A stretch of DNA of 64,000 nt from Phascolarctos cinereus. Taxonomy: Eukaryota > Chordata > Mammalia > Diprotodontia > Phascolarctidae. The stretch is taken from assembly GCF_002099425.1 (NCBI RefSeq), contig NW_018343964.1, forward strand, positions 2,095,501 through 2,159,500, given 5' to 3'. Of the stretch, positions 36,666-47,514 are shown piece after piece; position 1 is the stretch's first letter; the number at the start of each line of letters is the position of its first letter. Position numbers and translations under genes: made by a program. The notes beneath the pieces are model-generated. The model had not been told where the DNA came from. It worked only from the letters and a program-made list of their open reading frames with translations, and searched no databases.

Positions 36666-36979
36666 GTTGGTTTATAGAAATGATAACTGGAAGGGGAATT
36701 TAGGGAATGTTTAACATATTCTGTGGGTTCTGAGAAGGAAAAAAATGTGAAATTGCTGAAGAAAGAATAGTAGCTATGGAAATTGGCCCTTCAGGAAAAT
36801 TTGGAAGACAGGAATAAGATAAAAAATGTTTATGAAAGCTTATTTTTTAAAGTGCATTTCAGTTTCCATCTTACAATAAGAAAAGTGAGCTTAGAAAATG
36901 AAGAGAAGTTACACTGACTCATTCTTGTTTTTTCAAAGTTGATGTTAAATGCTGACAATTAGTATTGGGATTGTGTCTT

Positions 36980-37076
36980 CCTCTTCTTTGAAAATGCATC
37001 AACAGTTAACATAGTTCCTAGCATACAGCATGCTTTCAATGAATATATGTTGGTTGATTGATTGATTGATTGATTT
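36980..37076 (+). mobile_element. L2/MIR tail with (GATT)n
   Basis: aacatagttcctagcatac, then gttggttgattgattgatt. Confidence 0.5.
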
Positions 37077-37224
37077 AAAAAAGAGGAAGCTGAATAAAAT
37101 CCAGCTGGATGGAATTATGAAAAGAGAGGTAGCACTCCGAGAAATTGATTAAAAGGCTGATGTTCCAAACCAAGAGAAGAAGCTACGTCAGGGTAGATGC
37201 TAAGGGGCTGTAGTTCAGTTTAGT

Positions 37225-37490
37225 CAAGTGCCTATTAGGAAAACAGTTTTGACCCAAGATTGGAGAAGATGCACCTTTTCTCAAATAGGAAAACATCAAT
37301 CCTTTCCCAAACATCTATAATGTCCCTGCGAAGTTGTCATTCAATATGTTTGAAGGCTTCTCAAGTGATAATAAGCCCACTCCCATTGTACTTTTTCACA
37401 GCTTTGCTGGTTAAAGGAGTTTTTTTCCCTACGTCAACTTGAAATCTACGTTGTCACTTTCATTTGTTGCTTCTGCTCTCTAGGTTCAAA
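37225..37490 (-). mobile_element. CR1/L3 3'-end fragment
   Basis: Reversed boxes ttcacagctttgctggtt, aaaggagtttttttccc and gttgcttctgctctctagg. Confidence 0.5.
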
Positions 37491-39072
37491 TGACAGCCTA
37501 ATAATGAAAGACAGTGATCCCTAAGTGTTGGGGCTAGACCCTTGGAAGAGAGTGATTAATGTCAAAATTAAGTTAGGTGAGTAACATTGGATTATGGTTT
37601 CATAACTTCTCACGAAAATATTTATTTTGGATCTCAAGATTCTTTCTCAGTGTAGCACCATAAGTTGCATAATAGAATAAACTTTGCATATGTTGTACTA
37701 CTCTAGACTTAATGGGAAAAGGTTACCATTGGTAAAATGGAGGGGAGAGAAAGACAGACACAGAAGGACAGAGACAGAGATTGAGAAGAGAAAAAGAAAA
37801 GAAAGCAAGGGTATGATCCTGTGAGTATAGCAGAAAGTTTCCTAAAACATGCCATAATAGACTCCCTCTTCAGTAATATATTTTTTTAAATTTTGGATTC
37901 AAATTAATATATATCAGCTATGATATGAAATAATGAAAGGTTCTGAAATATCTTCTCATGTTTAGGTATGTGGGAGAAAACTGTTAGGGCCTATGTTCCA
38001 CATCAGTGTGTCCAGGGGGCCAATACTGCTATTTGGTCTCATCCAATCTGGAGTGGCTGAGGTAGGGTGTGTGATAAAACATTCAGACATAATAGTTTAT
38101 AGAATCCTTTTCTCTTCAGCCACAGATGAGGGTTGATCATATCCAGGATAAATTATGTTTAAAAGCTGTAGCAAAACTGAGTCATTTTAATTGTTTTCTC
38201 CTTATTCTCCATTGTTAGGAGAAAAATATTTCCTCTCTGAGTTCATGTGGTAGGTCACTGCTGCCAAAATATATTTACTACAACGCAGAAATTATAGAGG
38301 TAAAAACTGAGGTTAAATTATTATACTCAAACATAGGTTCAGGCCTGAACTCCTTAGGATTCTCACAAGCCCTCTTATGGGCAAAATTATGTCAGAGTGA
38401 TGGATGTAATTCTTTTACATATCAAAATCTTATAAATTCCTCTTAGGCCATAAAAGTTAAAGAAAAAATAAAACCATGATCCCATACTTCCTTTTGGGTC
38501 ATAAAAGCTGAACAAACTAAATTGAATGGAGTGGTGATCTCATACATCCCCTAAGGAAAAAAAAATTATCAAACAAATTCTATTGGAAAACTAAGTCAGG
38601 TTACAGATTGAAGTACATTCAGAGGGTTAACAAAATGGCTGATGGAGGGGAAAGATTTACATCTCCCCAAGGTGTCAGGGACAATAGAGATTCTTCCTCT
38701 GGCTTTTTATCTAAGGAATCTTCAAGGCTCTAAGTAAATTTTCAAGTTTTGGTCAGGTGAGGTTAATATTAACCAAAAGTTGCAGGATGAATAATAGGAA
38801 ATCAAAAATGCTCATTACACCATCCTTTGACAAAAACAACAAATTCCTTAGGAAGAGTCATAGAGAATTGCAAGTCCTCTGGAGATTGCTGTTTTGAAAA
38901 GCTTTCTGCCCTGGAGGTTAGAGAAATGCTCTCAGCTTTTTTTTTTCCCTCTCAAAGGATGTTGCTGCTTTTGGAATTCTCAAGGGTTATACACTAACAA
39001 ACTTATCTGATGAAAGGTGTTTTAGATGAAGGGATTTTTTTTTTCTGCATTGCTCATTAAGCCTTTGGTCCC
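37491..39072. other. Intronic sequence, unclassified
   Basis: Part of 37985-38830 may be old repeat (for example a diverged LTR), but I cannot place it. No gene is seen. Confidence 0.35.
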
Positions 39073-39145
39073 GGGGGGGGGGGGGAGTGGGTGGTGTTGT
39101 GTGGTGTGTGTGTGTGTGGTGTGTGTGTGTGTGTGTGTGTGTGTG
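39073..39145. repeat. G-run followed by (GT)n
   Basis: A run of 13 G then G/T-rich and (GT)n. Confidence 0.95.
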
Positions 39146-39799
39146 ACTTGAGGAAGTTCTTAGCTGAGAAAAAATTAATTGGTTTCCAGGCAGTAAAGAG
39201 AATTGCCTAGAAATGCTATTCAGTAAAGTAAGCTAATTCCACATTTTGGTACTTACAAGAATTCCCCCCTCCCCTTTTCCTCCTTAAACACACTCAGTGT
39301 TCCCATTAGAAGGGAATGAGATGTGAAATGCCTTTATTTTTCATTCAAGAAGATCTAAAAAAATTGTACCTTTTAAGAGGTGTTTGAAATACTTTCCTCC
39401 AACATTTTATCATTCTTTTTTATACTTAAAAAATAAACAGGCTTTGTTCTCCTTTTCTCTTTGTCCCCCTTTCACTGTTTTATATGTGTTTCCCTGAATC
39501 TTTCACTGAATGGAAAAGAAGTATTAATTAGAAAAAAATTCTAAGTCATAGAAAATAGGGTTTAGAATAAAATTCCATAACGCAAGGTGATTTGCATGTG
39601 GCTCTAGAATGTCTTTTCCTATTTGCATGAAATAGCTACGTATCTAATTATTTATGTACATTTTGTACAATGTGTACATTTGTGACAGTGTTTCACCTAT
39701 CAGTGTTCTGTTTACAACGATTTCTAACCTGATCTTTGGGGAGTAAGGAGGGCACAAATGTCTTCCTTATATATGTGTAACATGGGACAAATTGCCATT

Positions 39800-40020
39800 G
39801 ACATAGTGTTGACATCTACCTTGCCCCTGCACCCTAAGTACCATCAGGTCTCTCTACACGACCTGCTTAGAACCTTCTTGTATGTGTCACTTCCCCCATT
39901 AAAATGTGAGCTTCTTGAGAGTAGGAACCACTTTGATTTTCAATTTGTATCTCCAGGGCTTAGAACAGTGCTTGGCACATAGTAAATATTTAAGAAATAC
40001 TTTGTCATTCATTCATTAGC
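39800..40020 (+). mobile_element. L2 3' tail
   Basis: aatgtgagcttcttgagag, tatctccagggcttagaac, gcttggcacatagtaaat, and a cattcattcatt end. Confidence 0.8.
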
Positions 40021-40445
40021 TTATTATATTTCTAATGATGGATGTATTTAGTGCAAAATATCTTTTGCATTTACTATTTGTTCTATTTCAATGCTGTCTT
40101 ATAGTGTCAGAATTTAGGACTGGACTGGGCTAATAAAGTGATTGAAAAGGACATTAGTAATGGGTACATCCACAGGGCACTGCTAAAAGTTCAGTAAATA
40201 TAACATCTTGTGCCTAATTTTAAGATAAATAGAACTAGTCAGACTTCCTTTAGAGATGCATCTTTTCAGTCTCCCAAAAAGATTCCAGTTTTATGGGGTG
40301 CCCTCTGCTGGTGACTTCAAATTCTGAGTTTTCTTAAAAAGTAATTTTCCAAATACTGTCAACTAGGTTGAGAAAAATCTTAGCTAATAGCATTTGATTT
40401 ATAAATGAAATCTAATAATTTCATAATATTAAACTTCTTACCAGT

Positions 40446-40925
40446 AAGTTAATTGAAAAATAAAGCCAACTTTTTAGTCATTGGAAAGGAAATAGTATTG
40501 TTGATATTTTATTCTTTGTGTGTGTATATATGATATACATATATAAAAACTCATTTTGTTGTCTGTAATATACACATTATATAACATAGAATGCTTTCTA
40601 TATCGTTTTCTATGTATGCAATATAAAACATAAAATAAAACTGATCTGTAAGCTAATTGAAACACAAATGCAATATTTTATTCATTGGAAAGGAAATAGT
40701 ATCGCTGATATTCTTTTATATATGTCATTACATTTTATATAAATTATAAATTTACATAATATATAATATGCTTTACATATCATTTGTTATTTATGCCATA
40801 TAATCTATAATTAAACATGGCTGATCTGTTACATATAACATGTCATATATGTTATAGATATATTATTATTTATTCTTTGTTGTACATAACTCAGATGTTA
40901 TATAATACGTATAACAAAGAATATC
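40446..40925. repeat. About 200-bp AT-rich tandem repeat, 2.5 units
   Basis: Unit 1 (about 40446-40651) and unit 2 (about 40652-40834) share aattgaaa, attggaaaggaaatagtat, the taatata / gctt boxes and a ctgatctgt end in the same order. A third partial unit runs to about 40925. The units have diverged, so this is an old local amplification. Confidence 0.7.
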
Positions 40926-41229
40926 AGCTCTAAATTTTGATAGCTACCTATAAAATAGCTAGATTACTACCTATGAAAACAGAGAAATGCCTATATAGTC
41001 AAGGTCATAATTGCATGATCTATGTAAATAATGGCTCATGTTGATTTGTTAGGATTCTTATATCACCCAGCATTCTTATATCATGTTTTAAGAATTCAGG
41101 ACTGTTTCATAAAACTCCTAATTTTTGCCTCTATATTATTCTGAGACTAAAATAATTCCAAAATTTCAAAAAAAATCCTCTTTTCATTAAGTCACTTCAA
41201 AGTCAGTATTACTGAAAATGTGTTGCTTG

Positions 41230-41450
41230 TGATGTAGCCCAGTATAGTTTGAAAGAGCACTGTACTTGAAGTCATAAAACATGTGGTTAGACATCATCTC
41301 ATTCACTTTGCCAGTTGTGTGACTATTGGCAAATTACTTAAGCATCACTTTCCTCCTGACATAATAACAACAATATACTGACTACCTTGAAGGCTTGGGT
41401 TGGGCAAAGTACTTTGTAAGCCTGAACGTGCTATATAAACATCAGTTGTT
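41230..41450 (+). mobile_element. MIR/THER SINE
   Basis: gttgtgtgactattggcaa, ttaagcatcactttcctcc, gcaaagtactttgtaagcc and a tgctatataaacatcag tail. Confidence 0.65.
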
Positions 41451-41824
41451 ATACATACTTTTTTTTTTTTGGTTAATTATTCACACATGTATCAGAACAG
41501 AAAGATAGTTTCACATAAAGCTTGTATGTAAAAAAAAAGGAAGTGTTAAGGACCAACGTTGTTGCCCTATCAAGAACTTTTTGCAATGGATCTATTTCTG
41601 GTAAAAATACTTTAGCTGTACAGTTCCCAATTTCGGTAATGCTTTTAAAGAGTTACCCTCTTAGCCACTTATTATGATTATTTATTGATATTACTAACAC
41701 CTAATGCTCACTTCCTCAGTAAACTTCAGGCTTCCATTTAGCACCAATGGAATACAGAAAAGCAGCATAGGTGAAAATGCAATCTATTGATTGGGAATAC
41801 AAAATAACCCGAAAGCTAATAGCA

Positions 41825-42110
41825 GGTTCACGTGTGCTTGCTGCGGAAGGAGGAGCCACGGGAAAAGATTCAGAGCCCACGTGAATAAGCATAATAGGGG
41901 AGGGGCTAAGGACCAGTACACGTTATGACTCAGCTGGTCTTTTCTCTCAATTTAGCCTTTCAGGCAACTGAACTGGGATTGGTTATTTAAAAAAAAAAAA
42001 AACAAAAAAAAAGCCGTTCTAAGTTTTCATTGGCTATGAGTGAGAAGGGGCTATTTTGGGCGAGCATCCAGGTGAAAAATAATTTGCCAGTATGCTTTAG
42101 GGTAAGGTAG
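41825..42110 (+). promoter_or_regulatory. Promoter-like cluster upstream of nested ORF
   Basis: Within 210 bases are two CACGTG E-boxes (41829-41834, 41878-41883), a GGGGAGGGGC box (41897-41906), an AP-1/NF-E2-like ATGACTCAGC (41925-41934), and two inverted CCAAT boxes, ATTGG at 41978-41982 and 42029-42033, about 50 bp apart. There is no TATA box. Potential first-exon donors follow (CAG/GTGAAA at 42072, AAG/GTAGGT at 42107). The motif density is unlike the rest of the intron. Promoter function is inferred, not shown. Confidence 0.5.
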
Positions 42111-42404
42111 GTCAGCTACTGGAACTTCATAGTTGAAGTAAGGAGTCTGCTTTAATTGTGATCACATTTACACTTTTGCCAACTTTTTTTTCTTTCTAAG
42201 ATTGAGGTGATTTAGGACTGTGTGTGCGTGCGCGCATGTGCGTATTTGCATGGGGTTGAGGTCGCTGCCAGGGACCAGGACTGAAGAGTGGAAAGAACAA
42301 CTAATTTCTGGCATTTAGGAGAGAGAGGGGTTTCCGACGTAGAATTTTATCATCTTTCAGTTCTGTGTTCTGGTTCTATTCCTTTGGTGACGCCCAGAGG
42401 TTTT

Positions 42405-42562
42405 CTTTCTCCATACTTTCTCTTCTCTCCTCTTCCCCTTTCCCCTTTCCCTCCTCCCTTTTTTCTCCCCCCCCCCCGGTTACTTTTCTCCTTTGTCTCT
42501 GTCTCTTCCTTTCCTCCCTCCTTTCCTATTCCTTCTTCCCAGTCTCTTCCTTTCCTCTCCAG
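42405..42562 (+). promoter_or_regulatory. Long polypyrimidine tract with splice acceptor
   Basis: About 150 bases of nearly pure C/T end in tttcctctccag at 42562, an ideal acceptor arrangement. A transcript from the upstream cluster could splice here into an exon starting AAGAGGAGC at 42563. In its natural reading the same tract could instead be a pyrimidine-rich 5' UTR. Confidence 0.55.
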
Positions 42563-42597
42563 AAGAGGAGCAGTACAGGTCACCACATCAGGCTATC

Positions 42598-43365
42598 ATG
42601 TCTGCCCCTGCCAGCTCTCCTCAAACAGCCGAGAACGCCAAGATGCTGCCCAAACGTGATGGAGCCTCCAAGGAAAGCGTTGACACACTCTCTGATGGAG
42701 GCCACGCACTTTCCTGCCAGAACCCTTCTCCCAATCCAAAGTCATTTCCACCTTCACATGAATTACGTTCTCAAAACTGTGTTCCTTCTTCTGGACGCTA
42801 CTCCCCAGGGCCTGAGAAAGGAATCCCCTTGTCTTTGGATGGCTTTGATTGTAATCCTAGTGACCGCACGATTGCAACTGGAAAAGGTGTGACTCTTGCT
42901 GCTAATCCTAGCAGTAGGAATATTCAAGTAGAATCCCAGCAGGTAGACAACGAGGGCTCTCCTGGCCTTCATAGTGTAGAGAGGACCACAGGATCTTTCC
43001 AAAACATGGCTCCGTCTTCAACAAGCCATTTATGTCACAGTGCGTCTCAATCATACTCTTTGATGGGCAATCACTACAGTGGTCTAATTGGGCACACCAG
43101 CAATTCTTCAATTGTTTCTCCAGGATTTTCCCCTCCTCCTGGCCATCGTGCCAAATCTCCTACTTCCAGTTCTGTGAGTCGAAGTGTTTCCTATCCGGTA
43201 GTATCTGCTAGTGACCGCTGTGGCCCTGTGTTCACCTCACAGAGCACCCCAGCTATTAGGCAAGTTAGAGATAATTGCTGTTCTGGGCAAACCAACTGTC
43301 AAGTATCCACAGCAATCATAGCAGGGCCCTCTGTAATAGTGTCTTACGACATTAATTCCAAGTGA
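42598..43365 (+). CDS. Uncharacterised 255-aa Ser/Pro-rich ORF nested in FMN2 intron
   Basis: An uninterrupted frame starts at ATG 42598 (A at -3, a fair Kozak context; upstream in-frame codons up to 42493 contain no other ATG) and ends at TGA 43363-43365. The protein is rich in Ser, Pro, Thr, Asn and Gln, with SP/TP motifs (GFSPPPGHRAKSPTSSS) and about ten Cys. It has no signal peptide, membrane segment or domain that I recognise, so it is probably disordered. The stop overlaps a consensus donor (CCAA/GTGAGT), so the exon may be 42563-43362 (800 bp). In that case the frame passes on in phase 2, which fits neither neighbouring FMN2 exon (both junctions phase 0). An AATAAA follows at 43468-43473. 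It could be a nested gene, an alternative first exon, or a retrocopy of an unknown parent. Confidence 0.55.
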   Translation: MSAPASSPQTAENAKMLPKRDGASKESVDTLSDGGHALSCQNPSPNPKSFPPSHELRSQNCVPSSGRYSPGPEKGIPLSLDGFDCNPSDRTIATGKGVTLAANPSSRNIQVESQQVDNEGSPGLHSVERTTGSFQNMAPSSTSHLCHSASQSYSLMGNHYSGLIGHTSNSSIVSPGFSPPPGHRAKSPTSSSVSRSVSYPVVSASDRCGPVFTSQSTPAIRQVRDNCCSGQTNCQVSTAIIAGPSVIVSYDINSK

Positions 43366-43889
43366 GTCAGTCAGCCCTGAATAATCCTAGATAAGACTAC
43401 ACAGGATTCCTGATTTCAGCAGTTAACCCAACTAAGACGTCTGCAAGTTGTTCAATCTGTTCTGTAAAATAAAACATTTAGCTTCCTGAGCCCAGTCTAG
43501 AAGTTTCCACAATTTGTTTGAGAAACCTTTTCAACAAGAATACGACCCATGTACAGAAAAACGCCAATGGAGCCTGTGACTTCAATTATAGTCATCAGAG
43601 CTATCAGCTGCTTCTCACCTCTTCCAACACTTGCAACGCTTCTGTGTTCAGACATTAGGATGCTTCAAGACAAGCTAAAGCTCTCAGTGATATGTTTGGA
43701 ATGTTAGCTTGACTCATAAAAATCTTCAAGGAAAATTAACCTTCAAGGGGACTTTTTGGATAGAATAAAGTGGTGTTCCCCTGCTGCTGGTTCATGGTAA
43801 AAGTTTACTCCTCATAGCTCTTAATTCTTAAAATCTGCACATATATAAACATGTCTCTTCTTGCTCCTCCTAGAAATTTGGGGTTTAGA
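43366..43889 (+). other. Possible 3' UTR or intron after nested ORF
   Basis: Repeat-free, with a polyadenylation signal at 43468-43473. There is no A-tract that would mark a recent retrocopy. Confidence 0.4.
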
Positions 43890-44050
43890 GTTGGAAAGAA
43901 TGTAAAGTATCTATTCCAAGCCTTCATTTTACATAGAGATGAGTAAACTGAAGCCCAGATTGTTGCCCAGGGTCCCACAGGAAATAAGTGCTGGAGTTTA
44001 CATTTGAGCCAAAGTCTTTCCTTGTCTTTCCTTTGTACTATATTACTGTG
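43890..44050 (-). mobile_element. MIR-type SINE fragment
   Basis: Reversed core: cattttacatagagatgag, gattgttgcccagggtccc, acaggaaataagtgctgg. Confidence 0.55.
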
Positions 44051-44594
44051 TTCTTTTCCCTCTTGCTTTCTTGTTTCCCTACCTCATGGTCAATGTCTTC
44101 TCCAGTCCTCTAGAATGGAAGTGTGGGAGTCCCTATAGGGAATTTAGATATTTCACCTAGGCTGGAAAACACTGAAATAAAACAATTTATATGTAGTAAT
44201 GCATGAAAAAGCATTGTATCTGTACTTAAAATTTATTACACAAACTGTTTATGGTTTTCAATAGAGAGAAGAAAATCTTACTCATTTCTCTGCAGAGGAA
44301 AAGTATGCTTTGCTTTAAATTGACATAATGTCACATAGTTGTATAGAGTCTCACCAGACTCTGCAAACACAGTTTGCATTGTTATTATTTTGATGCAAAG
44401 GCTATAATGATAATAGTCTATATTTCTCTAAGGATACAATGAGGGAGGTAGAGTAAGTGATTTCCAAGGTGCCTTCCAAACCTGACATTCTATACCTTTA
44501 AAAAAATAGTAATTGCTGTGTGTGAATAAAAATAATATGACTGAATTAAGCAAGTGTATATGAATTAATAAAAAATGACATTTAATTGCATTTT

Positions 44595-44775
44595 AAGATT
44601 TCCAAAACATTTACATACATAATTTCATTTCATAACAGCACTTCAAGGTAGATACTACAAATGGTATTATCTCCATTTTATAGATGGAAAAACCGAGGGT
44701 TAGCTTAAATGACTAGTACATGGTTATATAGCTATTAACTTCCAGAGTCAGGATTCAAATCCAATTTTAGAGCTT
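44595..44775 (-). mobile_element. MIR/THER SINE fragment
   Basis: tttccaaaacatttacatac, tccattttatagatgg, catggttatatagctatt and ggattcaaatccaatttt. Confidence 0.65.
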
Positions 44776-46482
44776 TTTTTAGTTGTTTCTAACAAATTTA
44801 TGGATAATATTTTCATAAATGGCAGATAATTAAAAGGTTCAATATTAAATTAATGATATTATAATTGGAATAATAAAATGACCCTGCATTAGTGAATTTG
44901 ACAATGATTTGTCCCTTTTTACTATATAAAATTAAATTTCATTTCTCAGCTGTGAGTCATCCACAGATAAACACTTCTTTCTATATCTCTGATATTTTCT
45001 TCTTAACTTCTGTGGTTATCCTCTGATGAGTCAGATTTTAGGCTTTTCATGAAGCAGCTAAGTGTTAACATCATAGACCTTGACATTTCAGATGCTTGGT
45101 TTTTCCAAGAGGTGGTATTTTTGAAGCAACTATAGATGGTATATAACAACATGTAAGTGTCAATCTTGTTTTAAGCCCCACCCCCTTTTTGTGACAAGGG
45201 ACCTAACCACTCATTTTAATATGTCCACTTTTGATGTGTGAATTTGGGCAGAGTTCCTGAGACCTTATTACATTGACGCACTGATTGTGAGCAAAGAGAG
45301 TCATAAGGAATAATTAATATAACTTATTTTAAATGAAACTCTAACCTTGAAAGATTTTTTTTAACCAATAGACTCTTTTCTCTGATTGACATCTGTCAGA
45401 CTCTAATTGTTAGACTGAATCTTTAAATAGCAATATAAAAGATCATCAAATACTATGCAAAACTGTCTTTTAGTGCCAACAGAGGGACCAAGAACTTAAA
45501 AGATCTCCTTTATAGTTATATGCTTTACTTGTAAAGCGAAGATTTGCCAACTTTATATCAGGAACAAATTTAAAAATGGGAGAACCCTCTGTTTAACTCC
45601 TTTTGACCCTAAAGAAGCTCTTTACTTCATCAGATATCATCTGCCACCTTGAAAATGAGATGCATAGGAGAGTCTTCTATGTTTGGGTAGTAAGATGTAC
45701 CACTGAGGTAGATGTCTGTACACTTGAATTTTATTGCAGACTTAAGTAAATATATTTAGTCATTCCAAAATTATGTGTGCCTAGCCTCTTAGTAGACATA
45801 ATGAGAATTACAAAAGAGTTATCTTCTGTCATAGAGGAAATAATAGTTTTATTTGGAGAGAGGATCTATGCAGCAGGGAGTGCTGTGGTTCAGTGACAGT
45901 GGTTTAATTCCTTGAATTGCTAAAATAGAGTGCTTCAATCCTTTTAGGAAAGTTAGCTTAACCCAGAGTAAGTTGTTCCCTGCCTACCTGCCCCTCACCC
46001 CCAAGCAATTAAAGCTTTCTTCCCTTTTGCCTGTATTACTGATACACAAATTGAGTCAAGGGTTACATATTTTCATTTGATCCAGAGTAGTGCCCTGGCT
46101 TGCTTGATATACATGCAAATCTGCCAGATTAAGAAAGGGCTGGCTCAAATGAAAACTAGCAGGAGAGTTTGCAGAAAGGCAGAGAGAAGGAAGAGGGCAG
46201 GACAAAACTGGGGAATGGTAAACTATCCAAATTGGCTGCAGTATAGGGCAGTGAAAGAAATTCAAGTCAGAGAATGTTGGAAAATGAAGTTGTATTCAAG
46301 TTAAATAGGAGATTATGCTGGTATGTAGTTTTTTTTTTTAATGCCTGCATAGATGTGTAGGTATTGCATATTGTTGTAATTTAATACCATTTATCATATC
46401 ACTTCATAAATGGCTCCCAAGTTCCATCAGTAGAAAAATCGACTACCCATTAAACAACTCCACATGAACCCTAGTTTTTATA
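44776..46482. other. Intronic sequence, nothing recognised
   Basis: 1.7 kb without a nameable repeat or gene. At 45170-45190 there is a C-run in an otherwise AT-rich stretch. Confidence 0.4.
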
Positions 46483-47200
46483 TGCATGTTTATTTATTTC
46501 ATTAAATGTTTCCCAACGACATTATAAAAAAATTAACAATTTTTTTCTAAAACTTTGAGTTCTGAATTCTCTCCTTCCATCCCATCCCTCCCCCACCTAT
46601 TGAGAAGGCAAGAAATATGACATCGATTATACATATGAATAATGCAGAACATATTTACATATTAGCCTTGTGCCAAAAAGAAACATAAAATTTTAAAAGT
46701 GAAAAAAACTGGAAACTACCTTTCAATCTGTACTCAGAGTTCATCAGTTCTTTCTCTAGAGATGGATGACATTTTTCATCATGGGTCTTTTGGGATTGTC
46801 TTGGATCATTGTCTTGATCAGAGTAGCCAAGTCTTTTACAGTTGATCATCATTACATATTACTATGTACAATATTCTCCTGGTTCTTCTCACTTCATTTT
46901 GCATCAGTTCATAGAAGATTTCCCAGATTTTTCTGAAGCCATTCTGCTCGTCATTTTTTTTTATAGCACAATGGTATTCCATCACAAATATATACTACAA
47001 CTTGTTCAGTCATTCCTTAATTGCTGGACATCCACTCAATTTCCAATTCTTTGCCACCACAAAAAGAGCTGCTGTATTTTTGTACAAATAGGTCCTTTTC
47101 ATTTTTCTTTGATCTCATTGGTATATAGATCTGGTAGTGGTATTGCTGGGTCAAAGAGTAATCACAATGTTATACCACTTTGAACATAGTTCCAAATTTG
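46483..47200 (-). mobile_element. L1 3' end and UTR
   Basis: Reversed UTR and ORF2 end: aactttgagttctgaattc, cccccacctattgagaagg, acaatattctcctggttc, tttccaattctttgccacc, and a gtagtggtattgctgggtc end. Confidence 0.82.
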
Positions 47201-47514
47201 AACCCTAGTTTTTAATAAGCTTGAGTTTCTCTCCATTCTTCTCTCCTTTCAACAACACACAAAGTATAATGAAAAATGATTTAGGAGTTTTATAAATGCC
47301 ATAAAAGTCACATAGAAGCCTAATGGGAGAAGGAAACATTTCTCTGAATTGTCAGCAGAACAGAGTGTTTTAATAAATAAAAGCCATTTGGTTAAAGTCC
47401 AAACCACTTCCGGTATAGTCATAATTTCAAAGATTTAATTTATTGATTACACTTCAAAAGGCCTTTGCAGAGCCTTACCATGTAGACAATGCTGCAGTTG
47501 CAGAGAAAGAGTCT

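Noticed and set aside
37985-38830. Possible second LTR fossil
   Set aside because: Some LTR-like composition, but no paired ends, primer site or signal that I could support.
42350-42586. Minus-strand 78-codon frame rich in Lys, Glu and Gly
   Set aside because: It is the complement of the C/T tract, a composition artefact.
42288-42892. Overlapping + strand frames of 123 and 175 codons at the nested ORF
   Set aside because: They run through the polypyrimidine tract (Pro/Ser/Leu/Phe runs), lack a good start, and the longer one overlaps the better-supported frame beginning at 42598.
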